Positions 1 through 14,246 of a stretch of DNA of 62,000 nt are shown here, one piece after another. Below the pieces are notes generated by a model that had not been told where the DNA came from, ran no database searches, and saw only the letters and a program-made list of their open reading frames with translations. Positions within the stretch are counted from its first letter, which is position 1, and the number at the start of each line of letters is the position of its first letter. The position numbers and the translations under genes are program-made. The DNA comes from Zygnema cylindricum (taxonomy: Eukaryota > Streptophyta > Zygnematophyceae > Zygnematales > Zygnemataceae), in assembly GCA_037447655.1 (NCBI GenBank), contig JBBHKE010000044.1, positions 1-62,000 on the forward strand, given 5' to 3'.

Positions 1-1068
1 ATTTCACATAAAACTAGACGTTTACAACCGTCGTTATTTTGTAAACTTCAAAAATTGTCACGAGTTTTTTAATAGTCTATAACCGTCAAAAATTGACATC
101 TACAACCGTCACAATTTTAAGTAACGACTTCGTTTTCGAACATAGGAACACTTTGAAAAGTAGTACGGTGAATCTTCACTAAAAACCAAAGTAGCAATGT
201 TACGATTACACGGCAACACACCCTTAGGAGTACATGGATATTCACCCTAAATTTGTGATAGCTTGACGTTAGTTAAACAGGTTCCATGTCATGATTAGTT
301 TCCCAAAACTGAACAACCTAGTGTACTTGCCTTAGGTGCAACATCGTGAGAGCTACGCGACAAACAAATACTCTAAAATTGTTAATGTCTAATTCTTACA
401 TATTTCATTTTTTTTTACGAAAAACTACGTAGTGTTTGTCGATTTCATACTTTTCGTATATTTCATATTATTTTTGTACAGAAATGTACGAAAAGCATAA
501 TCGTAGAAAAGCCTTAAAAAATATTTAAAATTACGGAGAACAAAAGGAAAAGTACGGAATTCTACAGAAAGTGTACCTTAAAAAACTTGAAAGTTTTGAA
601 AATATGAGGTAGCCCTATAAAAATACAAAGAAACGTACGACGCGTTTTTTTCTGTCGTTTCCCTCCAAAACTTAGCCCCCAACGAGAAAATCGGCAACCG
701 TACCAAAAAATGAAAGTACCACGATACAATTCGAGTCACTTTGAAACTTAAATGTATTGGAGTTTATCGTCTAGCGCGTTTCGACCCACTTTCGCGTCCC
801 TCCGGCTCATATTCAAACTTCGAGGTGATTATAACTAAAGTTCCATGAGGCGAACGAATAGGCAGATGTTTTCGCATGCGTCGGAGTTTTTTTTATTTTT
901 TATGTCTGGAATACCAAAATTAAAACCCATCGCACGTTTCCAGCATGTGCATACTTTTTTCCGCAAACTTGTTTATGTACAGGGGCCTTGGAGGAGTCTC
1001 GACCAACGGACGCCATTTCATCAAAAGCGAAGTTCGTTAAGGCGCCTCTTTCTCCCTCCCTCTCCCAT
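1..1068. other. Anonymous AT-rich spacer with dispersed repeat fragments
   Basis: No supportable gene. Two pieces recur elsewhere in the window. The motif rich in 'acaaccgtc' at about 1-175 returns in diverged form at about 1540-1705, and its tail returns at 14960-15060. The segment at about 640-830, starting with a 'tttctgtcg' run and containing 'tttcgacccact', returns at about 14045-14215. They look like old dispersed repeats of unknown class. The short reading frames here are in AT-rich sequence with no recognisable domain. Confidence 0.5.
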
Positions 1069-1292
1069 TACATTGTGTATCGATATTAGGGTCAATAATT
1101 TTTTCGCCACTTAAATCATATTTTTTCTCCGTACACACTTGTTCGATTTCCAATTTGAGACTGCCACTCGGAAGGTAAGAATCTTACCTTTCAATCGCAA
1201 CCGTCAGATCCATAACCAGACATTTGTGTATGGAGAAAAAATGTTTTAAGGGACCAAAATAACATTGACGCTAAAAGCGATTCACTGTGTAC
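1069..1292. mobile_element. MITE family A, copy 1
   Basis: Short non-coding element with imperfect terminal inverted repeats: the left end reads roughly TACATTGTGTATCGATATTAGG and the right end is its inverse around 'agcgattcactgtgta'. The interior also contains the 'ctccgtacacacttgt' block and its inverse 'tgtgtatggagaaaaaatg', so the whole element is close to a long palindrome. Copies 2 (8321-8551) and 3 (13011-13233) share ends and interior. No transposase is encoded. The superfamily is unassigned because no target-site duplication is clear. Confidence 0.75.
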
Positions 1293-1710
1293 CGCGTCTA
1301 TCTCAGAATTCTCGCAATGAAAATTGGCAATAGTGGTATCGAATGAAAGATCTATGAAATCTTTGACTCTTTTTGGGCGTATTTTGATGGCAAGTAGAGT
1401 GAAAAATGACGGAAAAATAAAATCGGGAAACCATGGCGTAAAGTTTTGGAGTTAGTGACGTTGACGCTATCATAAGTGAGCGTGACGTCACTAAACCCTT
1501 AACATCTACAATGTCACAAAAAGCTAAAGTTACACACCCTACTAGTCTACAACCGTTGCTATTTTGTAAACGTCATTAATTGTCGAAATTTTTGTAGTCC
1601 TCTACAACCGTCACAAATTACACCCACGTCTACATCCATCACAATTTAATGTAGAGATTTCATTGCGTTACAGCGGAACACTTTGAAATAAGTACGTTAA
1701 AAAGACCAAC
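1293..1710. other. Spacer left of copia B
   Basis: No gene seen. It contains the second copy of the 'acaaccgtc' repeat (about 1540-1705). It ends where the truncated LTR of element B begins. Confidence 0.4.
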
Positions 1711-2605
1711 TACACCCCTGTGTAGCGTGGACTCCCTTGAGTCCGCAGCAAAAAGAATCACTAAAAATGGTTAAGTAAATTGATAGTTATGGCTGCCCAA
1801 AGTTAGCCTTTTATACAAGGTGCTCTCTCACAAAGGCGACTACCTACCAGAAATATTATAAGTCTTATTCCCTCTCTAAAATTCTATCTACTGACGTACG
1901 GCACCAATCAAATTATTGTGTCGTACAAAAAAGTACAGGTGCCGGTGTACTTTTTGTACGGCCATCGTACGACATGGCCAAAATGTCGACACATGTCATA
2001 TCCGGATTTGTTCCCGTAATCTCTGAAGTTGCCGCGATCTAATGTCATTGTGCCACGTGTCATCCTATGCGGCGACGACCGCAAAACGCCGAGATCCTCT
2101 TCCGCTATCTTGGCATCCTTTCCGGCCGTCTGATCGAAACTAGATTTCAATCGTAGCCATCATAATTACTTGCGTGGTATTTGTTTCGCTATCGAAACAA
2201 AGCGTTCGGTATCTGATTCTTCTCCGTACTCTACATAACTGGATCTATGCACCCCGAATAAAGTTTCAGTTGAATGAATTAGTCTACGTGTAAGTCTATA
2301 TATAATTATCAAACCCTATATCATTTAACACTAGTCTTAGTCTAAACGGATAAAACTAACGTCTAGTTTGACGGACGACAGGTTCGTGGATCAAATCCTA
2401 GGTCCGTCAAGATTCATTTTAATAAAACCTACCACTATCTACTCCTGTCTCTTTGGAGAGTTTAGGCAGCCATGGCTCTGGCTCCCTTTCCAGCCTTTAG
2501 TGACTACAACAAGTGTGGGGGCTTAGAGAAGGGAGTCATAGGCAAACTGCCTATGCTCTTTTTCCTATCCTAAATAAAGACCTAGATAATACTCAAATAT
2601 CAACA
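1711..2605 (-). repeat. Copia B, 3-prime LTR (truncated at its 3-prime end)
   Basis: Direct repeat of 4761-5656 in the same orientation. In the minus-strand sense it begins TGTTGATATT at 2605, directly after a purine-rich tract at 2606-2624 (polypurine tract, sense GACTAGAAAATAAAGGGAG). Compared with the other LTR of this element it lacks the last ~260 bp, the part that would carry the LTR-encoded gag start, so its left boundary is a truncation and no TSD can be read there. It carries the U3 hairpin (about 2462-2550) and an antisense tRNA-like module. Confidence 0.85.
2338..2420 (+). promoter_or_regulatory. tRNA-like Pol III module, antisense within B 3-prime LTR
   Basis: An A-box-like TAGTCTAAACGG (2338-2349) and a B-box-like GGATCAAATCC (2388-2398) are spaced about as in a tRNA gene and followed by TTTT (2417-2420). 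The 3-prime half can fold with flanking GACGGAC/GTCCGTC arms. The module reads on the strand opposite to the retrotransposon. Transcription by Pol III is inferred from the boxes only. Confidence 0.5.
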
Positions 2606-4517
2606 CTCCCTTTATTTTCTAGTCTATTTCCTTTCAATTTTACAAACAAATAAACAAACATTCTCTTCCCTTTTTTCTTTTTCTTTTTCCTTTCATAAAA
2701 CTTTAAGACAACATTCTTATATTTAAAAAGTTCCATTAAATGAGCTGAAGTAAAAATTCCATCTTGCTGATGATACATTTGATTTAGCATCCCACTTTTC
2801 ATAAATCTGAGCAAAGACAATATCCACCTCATCTATTTTCCATCCACACAAAAACTGATTTCCCTCTTGCAATTCACCCAGCCAGCCCCATCTCCAATCT
2901 GCAACACACACCCTGATGCTAACCCTTTTACAGGCACACCTTCATAGATGGCATCACTCCCATTAGTGATGTCAAAACCATTACCCCCGAAATTCATCCT
3001 TAAATCAGGAGTCCTCACTAAGTTCCTCATAAAATCTACATCTTTCGAACTCATATTTCTATCCATGACGATTACCCCATTTTTTGAACTTTCCTCACTC
3101 TCTCCTATGGAATTCTTTCCACTATCACTTTCTAATTTAATCCCAATAAATATTTCTCCTCCCCTAAACCATTCATTAAATATTCCTCTTCTCCCCTATC
3201 TTTTAAAACCCTCTCTAGAATTATTTCTCCCCTTTCCTCGGAATCTTTTGAAGTCTCCCTTTCCGACCAGTTTTCTATTTCCAAAATATCTATGAAACTG
3301 TCCTCAATATTTTAAGCTCCTTCAAGTATCTCCTCTCTCTTTACTTCCCTTATACCTCCAAAAGCACATTGTTGCTTACATGGAATTTTTGTGTGCTTTT
3401 CTCTCTTCCCTATAGTACTGATGCCGAGAAGCTCCAACATATCTTCATCCTCTTTCTCCTCTTCCCCTTGTTCCTCCTCATCCACATTCCAACTTCTAAG
3501 TTCTTCCAAACAAGGGCAATCCTCTATATAATGACCCGTTTCCCTACAAAAGAAGCAAACCCCCTTTTTTAAAGCTCTCGTTTCTTTTCCTCTCCCTCTC
3601 TTTCTACTAGAGTTCGGATAAGGTTTACCTTTGTCTTTCTTCCTTTCATCACGCTTCCGCTCGTCACCGCTGTTACTCTCGTCACGCTTCCGCCAATCAC
3701 CACCAGCTGTAAATGCATTCACCCTGTCATTTCCCCTACGAATCTCCAAAGTGCTTTCCCTCACAAGAATTATTCCCATGGTAAAGCTGCAAGTCCATGA
3801 GGAGCCATCCATTGCCTGCATATGAAAAATGATGTTTTCATACTCTTGTGGGAGTTTCATAAATAGTGTATTAATCTTCCTCTCCTCAGACTCTACATAT
3901 CCCGCACTAGCAAGTTCAACATATAGCGCAACAATATCATTGCAAAACTCTATCATGCTACCGCCTTTATAAACATAGGCATCTATTTCTTGTTTTACTA
4001 ATTGCTGCCTCTGAATAGTCTCACTCTTATAAATTTGACTTAGTGCTTCACATATCTCTGTAGACTTCGTTAAGTCTATAAGAGTGATAGCTATGGACTT
4101 AGAAACGTTTCTAAGTATGAGATGCTTTGATATAGTGTTTTTGTATTCCCATATTTTTCTGTCATTTTCTTCTATTTTAATCCCTACAACTGGAACCATA
4201 GTCGAGAGCTTAGCACCCCTCACCATCGGTGTTCCTTTTCCCTTCTTCCATTTTTATCCTTCTATGGCAATGATTTTCACTTCACCTTCCTTTGCATCTG
4301 AACTCGGGTTGATTTTCTCGGCAGCCCCAGATGATTCTACATAGTGAGTTCCTCCAAAGCCCGATGGAGGACACCTCACTTGTCCCGAAACAATTCCCCA
4401 TAAGTGCTTCTCAAAAAGCAATCCCTCCATCATAAATCCCCAATAAGTGAAGCCTGCTCCATCAAACATAGGCACCCTAGATAGTGGGCCCATACTCTGA
4501 AACTCTATGTGCTCCAT
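2606..4517 (-). pseudogene. Copia B internal region: gag plus remnants of reverse transcriptase/RNase H
   Basis: Minus-strand Ty1/copia body, heavily deleted. The gag start ATG is at 4517 inside the LTR (MEHIEFQ) and continues through the primer-site codons (MGPLSRVPMF). A break near 4250 separates the N-terminal part from the main gag block (about 4226-3312), which has UBN2-like sequence and a CCHC zinc knuckle, CFFCRETGHYIEDC, encoded near 3540. Protease, integrase and most of reverse transcriptase are missing. The next recognisable sequence (about 3200-2830) aligns with the end of RT (near GVIVMDRNMSSKD) and RNase H (near FGGNGFDITNGSDA) of elements D1/D2, with further internal deletions. 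It cannot be autonomous. Confidence 0.85.
4483..4497 (-). promoter_or_regulatory. Primer-binding site of copia B (half-tRNA type, degenerate)
   Basis: Directly inside the 5-prime LTR, minus strand GAGTATGGGCCCACT. It corresponds to GGTTATGGGCCCACC of element E with substitutions at positions 2-4 and 15. The latter is complementary, from my knowledge of plant tRNAs, to the anticodon arm of initiator tRNA-Met. It lies in the gag frame. Confidence 0.55.
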
Positions 4518-5656
4518 TGCCCACAGAATTGCACATCCGAAAGAAGTTAATCTAGATAGTGTCGACTCCAAGTTGATATAAACCCAAATGATTGACCCCT
4601 TGACAATCAAAACCCCATTAAAGCTTCACCCCTGTGAAATAAGACTTTCTGTGTGCTCAGTTTCACCACATAATGCAAAGTTAGAATATGAGTTTTGGAC
4701 ACATTCACCCACTTTGAATTTCCCTTAGAAATGCAACCACCCTGGCAGGCAAAAACTTTGACCGACTACACCCCTGTGTAGCCTGGACTCCCTTGAGTCC
4801 GCAGCAAAAAGAATCACTGAAAATGGTTAAGTAAATTGTAGTTATGGCTGCCCAAAGCTAGCCTTTTATACATGGTGCTCTCTCACAAAGGCGACTACCT
4901 ACCAGAAATATTATAAGTCTTATTCCCTCTCTAAAATTCTATCTACTGACGTACGACACGAATCAAATTATTGTGTCGTATAGAAAAGTACAGTGTCGGT
5001 GTACTTTTTGAACGGCCATCGTACGACATGGCCAAAATGCGACACATGTCATATCCGGATTTGTTCCCGTAATCTCCGAAGTTGCCGCGATCCAATATCA
5101 TTGTGCCACGTGTCATCCTATGTGGTGAAGACCGCAAACCGCCGAGATCCTCTTTCGCGATCTCGGCATCCTTTCTTGTTGTCCGATTGAAACTAGATTT
5201 CAATCGTAGCCGTCATAATTACTTGTGGGTATTTGTTTCGCTATCGAAACAAAGCGTGCGGTATTTGTTTCTTCTCCATACTCTACATAACTGAATCTAT
5301 GCATCCCGAATAAAGTGTCAGTTGAATGAATTAGTCTACGTGTAAGTCTATATATAATTATCAAACCCTATAGCATTTAACACTAGTCTTAGTCTAAACG
5401 GATAAAGCTAACGTCTAGTTTGACAGAAGGTAGGTCCTTGGATTGAATCCTACGTTCGTCAAGATTCATTTTAATAAAACCTACTACTATCTACTCCTGT
5501 CTCTTTGGAGATCTTAGGCAGCCATGGCTCTGGCTCCCTTTCCAGCCTTCAGTGACTACAATAAGTGTGGGGGCTTAGAGAAGGGAGTTAGAGGCAGACT
5601 GCCTGTGCTTTTTTTCTTATCCTAATAAAGACTTAGAAAATACTCAAATATCAACA
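4498..5656 (-). repeat. Copia B, 5-prime LTR
   Basis: Full-length LTR of the minus-strand element. Sense start TGTTGATATT at 5656, sense end GAGTTTCA at 4498. The final ~20 bases encode the first gag codons. It contains the conserved hairpin around 5515-5610, an antisense tRNA-like module, and a series of GTACGG-type motifs. The sequence after 5656 (AGGTG) would be the target-site duplication, but the opposite end is truncated, so it cannot be confirmed. Confidence 0.85.
5390..5472 (+). promoter_or_regulatory. tRNA-like Pol III module, antisense within B 5-prime LTR
   Basis: A-box-like TAGTCTAAACGG (5390-5401), B-box-like GGATTGAATCC (5440-5450) and TTTT (5469-5472). It occupies the same position and orientation as the module in the partner LTR, with sequence drift. 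Confidence 0.45.
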
Positions 5657-6389
5657 AGGTGTTTGCGCCAACAATTCAAAATCGGACGGTGGAAGTTTGT
5701 CTCCAAAAAGCTTGGAGAATTTTAACGAATCTTTGGTAAACATGTTTTATATAAAAAAAAAAATTTACAGTACGGCCTGTTACGAAAATGAGCTGGACTA
5801 GTACGTAAATACTCTTTTTCTAGTAATGAACCTCAGTTTTCGCCTGATGGAGGTTCACCCTAAGTTAATATCCAACGTGCTCTCACCGTGGAGCTCACGT
5901 AACGACAAAAAGTGACTGTTTGCAAAACTTTTATTTACATGTGGTTGCCGCAGTTTTGTTGCCGTAAACGTTCGCCTGCCCTGTGAATTGCTAATTTTTT
6001 TATGACGGTCGACGTTGCAAGCGCGGCAAAAGTTTAAGCGGTTGAAACAATATTTTGAAAGTCAAAGCTGTCCAACCAATTGACCGTAAATTTAGTCTCA
6101 ACGGTACTTTACTTGTACAAATGTGTACTTCAAACGTACCATTTTTGACAAAATGACGTAAGTGACTGTGCAAACCAAAACAACCACTTCCATGATCAAT
6201 TCCCATAATAAATTATGAGGTGTAGCCGAAGTTCTTCCATTATTTATAATTATTTGTCGCATCTGTCTGTGTCGCTATTGGCCGGTCAATTCCACATGGG
6301 AGAGAACTAAATGCAAGGAAGCCGAAAATGTCAGCTCTATTTTCACTACGGACAAAAAACACGATTTGCTGGCGAAGTTGATATATATT

Positions 6390-6392
<3 letters not shown>
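5657..6392. other. Anonymous spacer
   Basis: No gene, RNA gene or recognisable mobile element seen. Confidence 0.4.

Positions 6393-6468
<76 letters not shown>
6393..6468. repeat. (AT)n microsatellite
   Basis: Nearly pure AT dinucleotide run that directly abuts the left end of the TIR element. The same repeat resumes at 7364-7416 on the other side, so the element appears to have inserted into one AT tract. Confidence 0.9.
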
Positions 6469-6471
<3 letters not shown>

Positions 6472-7360
6472 TGTTGTGTATCGGTAAAAAACTTATCGCG
6501 ATAACACCGATACCGATAGTTATCGGTTATCGAACGGTCAGAGCTTCCGATATATCGGTCTGGGACCAACAAATTCCATATCGGCGATAACTTAAAAAAA
6601 ATATAGTATGCGTACAATAGTACTTTATAACATACTGTATTATTTTACTGATTTTATATAGCGTGGCATGCCACGTATAAAAATCTGTTCCGTTACAGTT
6701 TAACTGAAATTTATTACGGTAAACGCGGCACATAAACGTCGGCCGGTTAACTGAACAAAAATTTTACGGCGACGTACGGAAATTTACTAAAAAATTGGTG
6801 AACATGGAACTGGAAAAGGACGGCGGACACAAAAGTACAACGGACGCAAAATAACATTCTGCGCGCCGCCGGAATCGAACGGACGACTTGGTATGAGAAA
6901 ATACGAACGGACGGGCCAGCGTGAGCGCCGGCATCCCGGAATGGCTCTTTTGGCAGCTTTTGCCAAAAAAGCCGACATATTGACACGTGGCAGGTCCTTA
7001 GTGGATCTCAAGGAATTAAGGGACAAAGCCATGGCGTCGGATGTGAAAGGTACATCGCTTTTACTGGATCCGTATCAAAATCGTACATATTTCATGGCGG
7101 CTACGGTACTTTCTATGCTTGTACACGTCCGGAGAATATGACGAACAGTTGAGTGTGCAGACCGTACATTTATCTGTACGGTCCGTACAGTTATCGCCGA
7201 TAATTATCGTTATCGGCATTATCGCCGATAAGTACCCGATATTATCGGCTACTTATCGGCGATAAGACCGATGTCGATATATCGTACCAATATATCGATT
7301 ATCGGATACTCGAAAAAAGGCCCATATCGGTTATCGGCAAATCCTTACCGATACACAACA

Positions 7361-7363
<3 letters not shown>
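6469..7363. mobile_element. 895-bp TIR element inside an AT microsatellite, probably hAT-like and non-autonomous
   Basis: The terminal inverted repeat TAGTGTTGTGTATCGGTAA is exact at both ends (6469-6487, and inverted at 7345-7363). Both ends are packed with short subterminal repeats built on ATCGG/CCGAT and TTATCGGCGATAA, a style typical of hAT elements. Reading frames inside are short and show no transposase motif. The target duplication cannot be defined because the flanks are all AT. The superfamily call rests on the TAGTG-type end and subterminal repeats only. Confidence 0.7.

Positions 7364-7416
<53 letters not shown>
7364..7416. repeat. (AT)n microsatellite, right half of the split tract
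   Basis: Continuation of the AT tract interrupted by the TIR element. Confidence 0.9.
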
Positions 7417-7419
<3 letters not shown>

Positions 7420-7993
7420 ATGAGCCAGTGCGTATTTCACCAGTCCAATATGGCCACGTGTCAAAGGGGCTAAAAAGAGACAAAATTCGGAAAGTACATT
7501 TGATAGTTTTTTTTTTTTTATGGCTGTTTAACGCGGTTAAAATATTTCTTTGGATCGATGTTTTTCTTTCCTGGACGAATCATTTACTACTTTTGACGCC
7601 GGAAATTTCCGCGTAAATTTTCGTAAAATCTTGAATTTTTGTCCTTTCCCGTAAATCTCGCGCGTAATGATTTGATTGGCCCGCAAGATTTCCCGCGTCT
7701 ATCGCAATCCTCAGACCTCTTGTGTCCAATTTTTGTTGCTGTACTGCATTTGGCTGTACGGCCCAGCTTTGGACCGAAGACCAGACGGTTCCGAGACTTT
7801 TCTTTTGAAACTTCCTGTCGTTTTCGAAAGGACATGAGATTCTGACATGGCAATATCCGATTTGTACTTTCCTCTCGCTAATCACTGACCAACTCAGTGG
7901 ACATCGAAAAAACAACGACTTTTGATTTTTTCTCGGAATAGTCAAAAAAAAACAGCATGCCCATTTAAATGCAAACCACATGTCTGCCAGTTT
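7417..7993. other. Anonymous spacer
   Basis: Nothing supportable. A 138-codon minus-strand open frame at 7580-7996 has no recognisable domain and is treated as chance. Confidence 0.4.
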
Positions 7994-8299
7994 CATAGTT
8001 CAAAAGTAGGGGAAAGTAGGCCCATACAATATGCCTATTGTATGCAAAACATACAATATGACCTTAAGACCCATATTGTATTCGGACCTATTCAGACCAA
8101 TTAATACATTCAGACCAAAAGTTGGACCAATTAAAACATTCGGACCAAAAAAAGTTATTTACATCGTCAGATGCGTAAGATCGGACGGTCGCTGATGAAA
8201 CTTGTGATCTAAGAAGATCACATGAAAAGCCCATAACACAACTTACGATAAAAGCGCCGACCAAAGGCCTACCATAAAAACGCCTACTTTTGAACTATG
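7994..8299. mobile_element. hAT-type MITE family M, copy 1
   Basis: 306-bp non-coding element with an exact 17-bp terminal inverted repeat CATAGTTCAAAAGTAGG. Flanks are GCCAGTTT (left) and GCCAGGTT (right), an 8-bp target duplication with one mismatch, the length expected for hAT elements. The interior has a palindromic ACAATATG/CATATTGT cluster and repeated 'aaaacattcggaccaa' units. Copies at 14247-14552, 18189-18494 and 19203-19478 share the sequence. Confidence 0.88.
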
Positions 8300-8320
8300 G
8301 CCAGGTTGGAACAAATAGTG

Positions 8321-8551
8321 CACACCGTGTATCGCTATTAGGGTTAATAACTTAATATTTGTTTCGCCACCTAAAATATCTTTTTCCCGTACTCACACTT
8401 GTCCGATTCTCACATGGAGACCGCCAATCGGAAGGCGAGGATCTTGGCTTTTAATCGCAACCATCAGATCCAAAATACGACAATTGTGTACGGAAACAAG
8501 ATGCTTTTGTGACGAAATATTTATTAACACTAAATAGCGATACACGGTGTG
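8321..8551. mobile_element. MITE family A, copy 2
   Basis: Ends CACACCGTGTATCGCTATTA and inverse TAGCGATACACGGTGTG. The interior is homologous to copies 1 and 3 (the ACACTTGTCCGATT block and the TTTTAATCGCAACC block). It lies about 700 bp upstream of the WRKY start codon, so it could contribute to that promoter. Confidence 0.8.
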
Positions 8552-9281
8552 TACTTCACAAACGAACTCCCAGAAAGGACAAGTCAAAATTTTGTCGTTT
8601 TGTTATCTTCCCGACAATCTTCCGCCAATCTAACACTACTTGTACAGTTGTACCTACCGTATATTTATAAACATTTAAATTTTGAATTTTGTCGTTATTC
8701 AAAAGCGTGCAGCAGTATATTGAAACCCTAGAAAAAAAGAAACTTGAGAATGTGAGTGGCTGAAATAGATTCGTACTATATTACAATAAACTCGCAGCTG
8801 TACGATTCGTACACTATTCTCGAATAAAGTACGATACTATGTACGAAATTGTTGTACCAGACAAGATCAGACAGCAAGATTCCAGCTCGACAAGTCAAAA
8901 GGTTCGCCGGATTTTTGTCGTTTGCTGCACATATTTTTGTAGGTGGCAGCAAATCTCCAGATTGCCCTGTCGTGTCCCCTCGTCCACGCTATTTTGTCGT
9001 CTAGCGACTGCCTCCTAAAATACCCCCCATAGAAAGAGAGAGAGAAACTCAAAATTTCATAAACCCAGAAAAGTTAAGAAGCCCAGAAAATTCGAAAATA
9101 CGAAAATTCGAAAATTCGGAACACGAATAATTCGCATTTCTTTTAAAATTTGGAAACGGAGGGAAAGTCGAGGAGTGGATCTGATAAGGGAGGAGAAAAT
9201 TGGAAAAGATTAGAGAAGAAAACGACAAAAATAAATAATAAAAAAACAAAAAAAAAGGAGAACGGAGAGTTAAACTGCGAC
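8552..9281 (+). promoter_or_regulatory. Upstream region of the WRKY gene with two W-box-like sites
   Basis: The W-box core TTGACT occurs on the minus strand at 8582-8587 and 8893-8898, both within the repeated context GACAAGTCAAAA. W boxes bind WRKY proteins, so auto- or cross-regulation is possible. No clear TATA box was identified; the transcription start is unknown. An A-rich leader precedes the ATG at 9282. Confidence 0.4.
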
Positions 9282-12057
<2,776 letters not shown>

Positions 12058-12420
12058 ACGAAAAGCTTTTTACTTCTTTTTTTTTTGCCTTCACGGATCA
12101 GCGAGTGAGAAAGTCTGTCTGCGGAATATTTTGGTGTATAACTTTCCGGTGACATTTTGATATTTCTTAAAAAAAAAATAGATGTTTAGTATATGCGTAA
12201 AAAGAGCTTCAAAGATGCTTTTATTTTTCTTTCTTTTAAATTATGTGGAGAGATTTGTCGGAGAAAGTAGCACAAATAGACAAAAAGTTGTTGAGATAAT
12301 TTCTGGGTCTTTTTTTAGGGATTTTTTAATGGAGAATTTGTCAGTGGAGCAATTATTTGCTTATCTTGTACTTGAAATTGTAATAAACAAATAATTGATA
12401 TGAGGAATACTAAGCTTCCA
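12058..12420 (+). other. 3-prime untranslated region and poly(A) signal of the WRKY gene
   Basis: Follows the TAA at 12055-12057. A consensus AATAAA is present at 12382-12387. The end of this block (from about 12300) recurs in diverged form at about 13905-14020, including the phrase GGAGCAATTATTT. Confidence 0.5.
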
Positions 12421-13010
12421 ATACTAAATCTTGTATTTGGTGTGGCATAAATCACAAGCATAAGAACAAAATGCAGAAGGAATTTAGTGTGTAAACAAAT
12501 GTGCTAGAAGCATTTACGTAAAGAGGAAAACCCTACATAAAATAGCCAAACTTGCAGTAGTTTACTGTAAGGAGTAAAAAATATCCTTGAGTGAACCTAC
12601 TTTCTATTCACACTATTTTCACTCCAGATTAGAATATGTGCTGAATTATTTTTTTGGAAAACACCAAAAAAAATTGTTTCCATCCCATCAATTGTATGTC
12701 AGTGAAGCAGTTTGATGCTTATGCCTCTTTTTTTGTCACTGCTTTGAACAATAAATTTCCGACATTTGAACATTGAGCGTTGGCCAAAACATTGAGAGAT
12801 GCCATTGAACATTAGACATTGAATAATTAAACATTAAAAATTTGATTTTTCAACATTAGGTCAAAGCAATACGGAAGATAACGCATTGTCCACGCGACAC
12901 TGAAACAAAAAATCTTGAGATTGAATTTTAAATACTAAGCAATGTTTGTTGAACATTGAGGATTTAGCATTGAGTGATGAACATACAATTTTTTGGTTCA
13001 ACATCGAATG
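12421..13010. repeat. WRKY 3-prime flank, duplicated block X copy 1
   Basis: About 12555-13010 is homologous to about 15165-15640, sharing 'tattcacactatttt', 'gtgctgaat' and 'gatgcttatgcct/gatgcccatgcct' and a run of 'aacattga' words. No coding potential recognised. Confidence 0.6.
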
Positions 13011-13233
13011 CTACACCGTGTATCGCTATTAGTGTTAATGTTTTTTTCGTCGCGTAAAACATCTTTTCTCCGTACACACTTGTCTGATTGATGATCTGAC
13101 GGTTGCGATTGAAAGGTAAGATTTTCAGCTTCCGATTGGTTGTCTGAAATTGAAAATCGGACAGGTGTGTACGGAGAAAAAATGCTTTAAGCGGCGTAAA
13201 AAATATCAACACTAATAGCGATTCACGGTGTAG
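13011..13233. mobile_element. MITE family A, copy 3
   Basis: Best-preserved copy. Ends CTACACCGTGTATCGCTATT and inverse AATAGCGATTCACGGTGTAG. The homologous duplicated block near 15545-15575 lacks it, so that block serves as an empty site and shows the element is a genuine insertion. ATC flanks both sides at short distance, but the exact duplication is unclear. Confidence 0.85.
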
Positions 13234-14246
13234 AGATCTAAAATTGAACCTTCGTCTTTGTGTCGCTTAACATAATCATTGCGCACTGTATTGAATGCTC
13301 ACCATTGGCCGTTGAATTCTGAATGTAAGACATTTGCGAGCATGAGCATGAGCTCCTGATTGGGCGACAGGACAAATCAGTGCAGGCACGAGCGCTCGAC
13401 GAGTCGTCCACCAATGAGAATCTAATCTTCAAGAAATCCACATGCGTAACGAGTACGGCCTCCTTTTCATCATTGGTTGGTGCTTACTAGTTGGGACTAT
13501 CAAATGGAATATCTACAAGACACGTGGCGCTGGGACCACAACTTTTCTGCCATTGCCGGAAATTCCTGTGATCTGTCACTGACCGTACAGAAAAAAAAAT
13601 GATTCACCTGACTTAACAGGCTTCAGCACAATTGCAATCGATGGAATAGAAAAAATAAAAAATAGCCGACGCAGCCGGGGATTCTTTGTCGTTTATATCT
13701 GTCGTCAAATATCCCTTTGGCGTATTCGCGGCCGTCGGACAAACTGGCTCACTGTCACGTATTTTGAGCCGGAAACGTCAAAATAGTCGGCGGCGTTTGA
13801 ACATTTACAAAGGTCAGATTCTCATGTATTTCGGTTGCGTAATGTATATCGTACGACCCGATTCCGAATGTTTTGTATTACAAATTTCGTATGTTCTTAT
13901 AACACGTTGTTATTTTTTATTTTTAAATGACTCTAATGGAAAATTATTGTGGAGCAATTATTTCCTTATCTTGTACTTGTAATTAAATGAAATAAAAATC
14001 GATATGAGAAATACTAAGGGTACAGCCCCATGTGGCTAAGTTCGGGTTTTTTTCTGTCGTTTTCCTTTAAAACTTAGCGCCGTACTGCCTAAGTTGAAAC
14101 CGAACAAAGAAATCGCAAATTTGTAAAGTACAATTTGCGTCATTCTCGAATTTAGGATGTACGAAAATTTGTCGTCTTGTGTTTTTCGACCCACTGTCAC
14201 GTCATCTTCAAATTTATCATAAACCACATCGGCAATGTGTTTTAAG
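13234..14246. other. Duplicated flank: block Y copy 1 and UTR-like block copy 2
   Basis: About 13350-13640 (block Y, with GAGTCGTCCACCAATGAG) recurs at about 18895-19190. About 13905-14020 repeats the end of the WRKY 3-prime UTR. About 14045-14215 resembles 640-830. No gene supported. Confidence 0.5.

Noticed and set aside
6366-6590. Open frame reading Ile-Tyr repeats
   Set aside because: Translation of an (AT)n microsatellite.
7580-7996. 138-codon minus-strand open frame
   Set aside because: No domain; it ends at the border of a hAT-type MITE and overlaps other open frames on both strands.
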